NCBI GenBank assembly: GCA_029204225.1
Contig: CM055109.1
Span: 48,242,597 to 48,306,596 of the forward strand
From: Diphasiastrum complanatum
Taxonomy: Eukaryota > Streptophyta > Lycopodiopsida > Lycopodiales > Lycopodiaceae
Reading direction: 5' to 3'
Length of the DNA stretch: 64,000 nt
Part shown: positions 61,102 through 64,000 of the stretch, one piece after another
Position numbering within the stretch: the stretch's first letter is position 1
Layout: each line of letters starts with the position of its first letter
Position numbers and translations under genes: made by a program
Notes under the pieces: generated by a model
Told to the model about the DNA's origin: nothing
The model's input: the letters and a program-made list of their open reading frames with translations, nothing else
Databases searched by the model: none

Positions 61102-61689
61102 ATTATGAAATTTTCAAACATACGTGAAAATCTGCGCGATATGTTATTGTGTTGGTCCATTTCTTAATTGTACTAAAGTTCATGAAGTTTACAATTGAAA
61201 AATCTAGGCGAACTTACCTTACTTACCAGACAACGAACTTAGATGAGGATGTTTGACTGATGAACTTGGGATTTAACTGGCGAATTTGAAGGTTGATTGA
61301 GAAACTTGGCGAACTTACGAATGTCTCTTACCCCCCCCCCCTCTTCCCGCCTGAGCTTGGAGGTTTCCAGCAACTTCGTAGAATGGAAAAAGTGTGTTGA
61401 ATGCAAAAGTGGGCAAGTACGCATGCAACATACAAATAACAAGCAAGAGAAAAGGTAAAAGACTAGACTAGCGGGATGACACACTAGCAAGCAGCAATGG
61501 TGACAATGTTGACGATAGAATCTACCTCCTAGGGTGGCTAAGGATTATCCTAGTAGATATGGTAGGAGATGGATTCTAACTATGGGTGACATGAATGGAC
61601 ACCATATAGTGGTGAGCTTTTGGGAATAAGATTCATTTACTTGCGGTATGGCCTTTAATCTAGCAAATAACCTCTAAAAACTCTACTAG

Positions 61690-62210
61690 ACTTTCACATA
61701 GACATTGTAGTCAGCCATTAAGGGATGGAAGCCTAAGGATCTAAGAGCACGATCCTTTTTCTTGTACCACTGTTTGGCGGACTGTTTCAGTCCATAGATG
61801 CTTCTATGCATTCAGTAGGCATAGTCAGCAAGTGACTCACAGGTAAAACCTCGTGGCTGGTCCATGTAGACTACTTCATTGAGCTCGCCATGTAGAAAAG
61901 TTGTCTTCTCGTCCACAATGTGGATCTTCAGATTATAGGCAACTGTGTATGCAAATAATATGCGTAGAGATGTGTGCTTCACAATAGGAGAAAAGGTTTT
62001 TATATAGTCAAGGCCATACTTCTGTAGAGAAACCTTTTGCAACTAGCCTGGCTTTGTATCTTAGTACATTGCCGTCTAGTCCATGCTTAAGCTTGTAGAC
62101 CAACTTACACTTGACAGTATTTCTATCGGCTGATAGTGGCTCAAGAGTCCACTCTTCGTTTTGCTTCATGGAGTTCATTTCGCGGTTCACCAAGTTTGGG
62201 ATCATGAACC
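61690..62210 (-). mobile_element. Copia reverse-transcriptase fragment
   Basis: On - from 62205: EMNSMKQNEEWTLEPLSADR and LKHGLDGNVLRYKARLVAKG. A frameshift near 62035 leads to LQKYGLDYIKTFSPIVKHTS, HIVDEKTTFLHGELNEVVYM and, below 61812, CMHRSIYGLKQSAKQWYKKK and MADYNVYVK. The catalytic region after NVYVK (YVDD) is missing. It is distinct from the 43-kb polymerase. Confidence 0.88.
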
Positions 62211-62634
62211 GTGGTGAACCATTAAATAATTAATTAATTAATTATTATTATTTTTTCACTTCTCACCCCCCAAAAACAGTCCAAAAAAAAGCCTTATTTT
62301 TTTCACTCTCTCTAGACACATATTCGCTCTCTAGCCTGTCCTATTCTCTCTCATCGATTGGAGCAGAAATGGCCGAAGATCCAAAGCTCTCTCTCTCTAA
62401 ATCTCTAGCACAAAAACAAGGAAATGAGGGCCAAAAAGCCACTATAGAGAACAAGCAAAGTGTGTTATCACAAGTACAAAAATTGCATAAAATAGACGTT
62501 TTTTTAGGTTTGAAGTCTACTATTTCTACTTTCACTACAAAAAATGGGGTCCATTTCTGAGGGTCCTCTCGAGAAATTTTGAGGATCTGGGCTCGCGCGT
62601 GAACTCACTTTCTATTCTTTTGTTTTTATAACTC

Positions 62635-62652
62635 TCGGTATAGATCTATACC
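62635..62652. repeat. 18-bp perfect palindrome
   Basis: CGGTATAGATCTATACCG reads the same on both strands. Isolated, no known function. Confidence 0.7.
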
Positions 62653-62739
62653 GATACTGTATAAAAAAAAAGCCCAAAAATAAAAAAAACCCGAGCAGGG
62701 TCTTGCCATTTTGTGTTCACATGTTGATATGTCGAGAAC

Positions 62740-63050
62740 CTATGTGTCTCACAGGCAGATTCATTGGGAGGATTTCACTCCTTAAGTTGAATTTGCTTAC
62801 TCTTCTACTATAAATTATAATATATTTATGCTTAGATATGGTTTTTCAACCTAGATCTTGGGTTATAGACAATTATTCTATTAATATTGTTGATTTCCTG
62901 TATTATATGCAAAAAATATTGCAATTAGCACATGATAATATTTGTAGTGCTCAAGACAGAGCTAAAGCACTATGTTGATCTTAAGAGATTTCCTAGAGAT
63001 TTTAAAGTTGACGATTGGGGTATCTATAGACCCCTAGAGCCTAAGAATAC
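62740..63050 (+). mobile_element. Ty3/gypsy integrase C-terminal fragment
   Basis: RQIHWEDFTP and VEFAYSSTINYNIFMLRYGF correspond to the end of the gypsy integrase core. In the next frame come MQKILQLAHDNICSAQDRAK and then FPRDFKVDDWGIY, the linker and the start of the terminal beta domain. Stops and frameshifts interrupt it. From 63050 to 64000 I see no further assignable sequence. Confidence 0.75.
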
Positions 63051-64000
63051 TTTCTATCACATGAGAAGTCCCTAATATTCTTAGACCTCCTCAATACTTT
63101 GGATGCCCCTATATAGGCAATTTGTGACCATCCAAAGGCCATAGAAGATTAGTGGCTCATTAATATATGTTGGTGAATGATGTGAAGCAGGCGCTACTAT
63201 TGGTGCCTCATTAGCATATGTTGGTGGATGCTCTCAAGCATTATGACTATTGGATGACATGGGAGCAATGATTACCTATATACGCTCAACCAATAGTACG
63301 AAGTGTGCACTATGCCTCCACATATGCTTGGGCAACATGCATCTACGTACTTTAAAACCCACATATGCTTGGTTGTACGGGGATGAATACGTCACCTATT
63401 GAATATATGCACTTTGCAACCATCTTCGAATAGACAAGTGTTAATTACACCTATGTAAGAGTTTAAGTGTACCATTTTACATAGTGCCGTGTACAAATGC
63501 ACTTGATGCAAAAGAGTGGACACATTTTAAATTAATTACCTATTGCATTTTCCATGCGTTTCTCCCAAACACACGGTCCATCCTCCATCAAAAGATACGA
63601 TAACAAAACGTTCTCATCTAGTAGCTTGTTTTTCAAGGTCTACAATTTCATCACACCTCGCCAAAAGTTTCACCTCAACAATGACAAAATTGAAATCAAT
63701 TGTCCCAGACATCTATTCCAACTCACCCTCGACCCTAGAGAGAGCCATCCTAGCACACCGTAGTCTCATTAAAGACATCTATTCCAACTTACTTTCAATC
63801 TATGCAATGCACACAACGACGAATAAAACATGTCTTTGCAAATTACCATCATAATCGTTGACATTATTGTTCGATTTTCAATACACATGCTACATATACA
63901 TCTCAGTGTGCCATTTTATGACGTGATCACCCTCCTTATATGATATGGTGTTTTGCTCTCAATAAAAGTTAGGGTTTTTTTTTTTTCACTCCCACTTTGC

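Overview
This is nuclear DNA from a land plant, AT-rich and packed with transposon debris. Two genes indicate the lineage. The first is an intraflagellar-transport gene (IFT172), which plants keep only if they make swimming sperm. The second is a plant-type A20/AN1 stress-associated protein. Large introns filled with LTR retrotransposons fit a fern best; cycad, Ginkgo, lycophyte or bryophyte cannot be excluded from sequence alone.

Region 1 (31-33436, + strand) is the 3' part of IFT172. I place 24 exons encoding about 943 residues, ending at a TAG stop. Exons 1-11 are compact (0-3.4 kb). The rest are spread by introns of 9.7, 3.6, 3.5 and 8.8 kb that hold copia and gypsy remnants, a solo-LTR-like repeat and a cluster of fold-back elements. 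The C-terminus carries CxxC pairs that look zinc-binding.

Region 2 (33.4-38.3 kb) holds no host gene. It has a decayed DUF659/hAT transposase (- strand) and a retrotransposon gag-like ORF (+).

Region 3 (38.36-40.24 kb, - strand) is the most unusual locus. It is a histone H3 fold of CENH3 flavour followed by a C-terminal extension of roughly 190 residues, apparently continuing into a second exon. Each of the two exons is interrupted by one in-frame TAG.

Region 4 (40.3-50.9 kb) is retroelement territory. It contains an RNase H fragment, a copia head on + meeting a copia integrase-reverse transcriptase body on -, LTR-like sequence, and a Helitron-type PIF1 helicase/endonuclease fossil.

Region 5 (50.93-52.6 kb, - strand) is an intact A20/AN1 gene with a cluster of ACGT-core (ABRE/G-box) sites about 0.9-1.1 kb upstream of its ATG.

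Region 6 (52.7-64 kb) holds tandem repeats, a non-LTR element split by a solo LTR, a copia element lacking its reverse transcriptase, two long CT arrays, an array of a GTCGGATTCCGAC-like palindrome, a copia reverse-transcriptase fragment and a gypsy integrase fragment.

Exon boundaries were set by reading splice signals and by family knowledge of IFT172. No alignment or transcript evidence was available.
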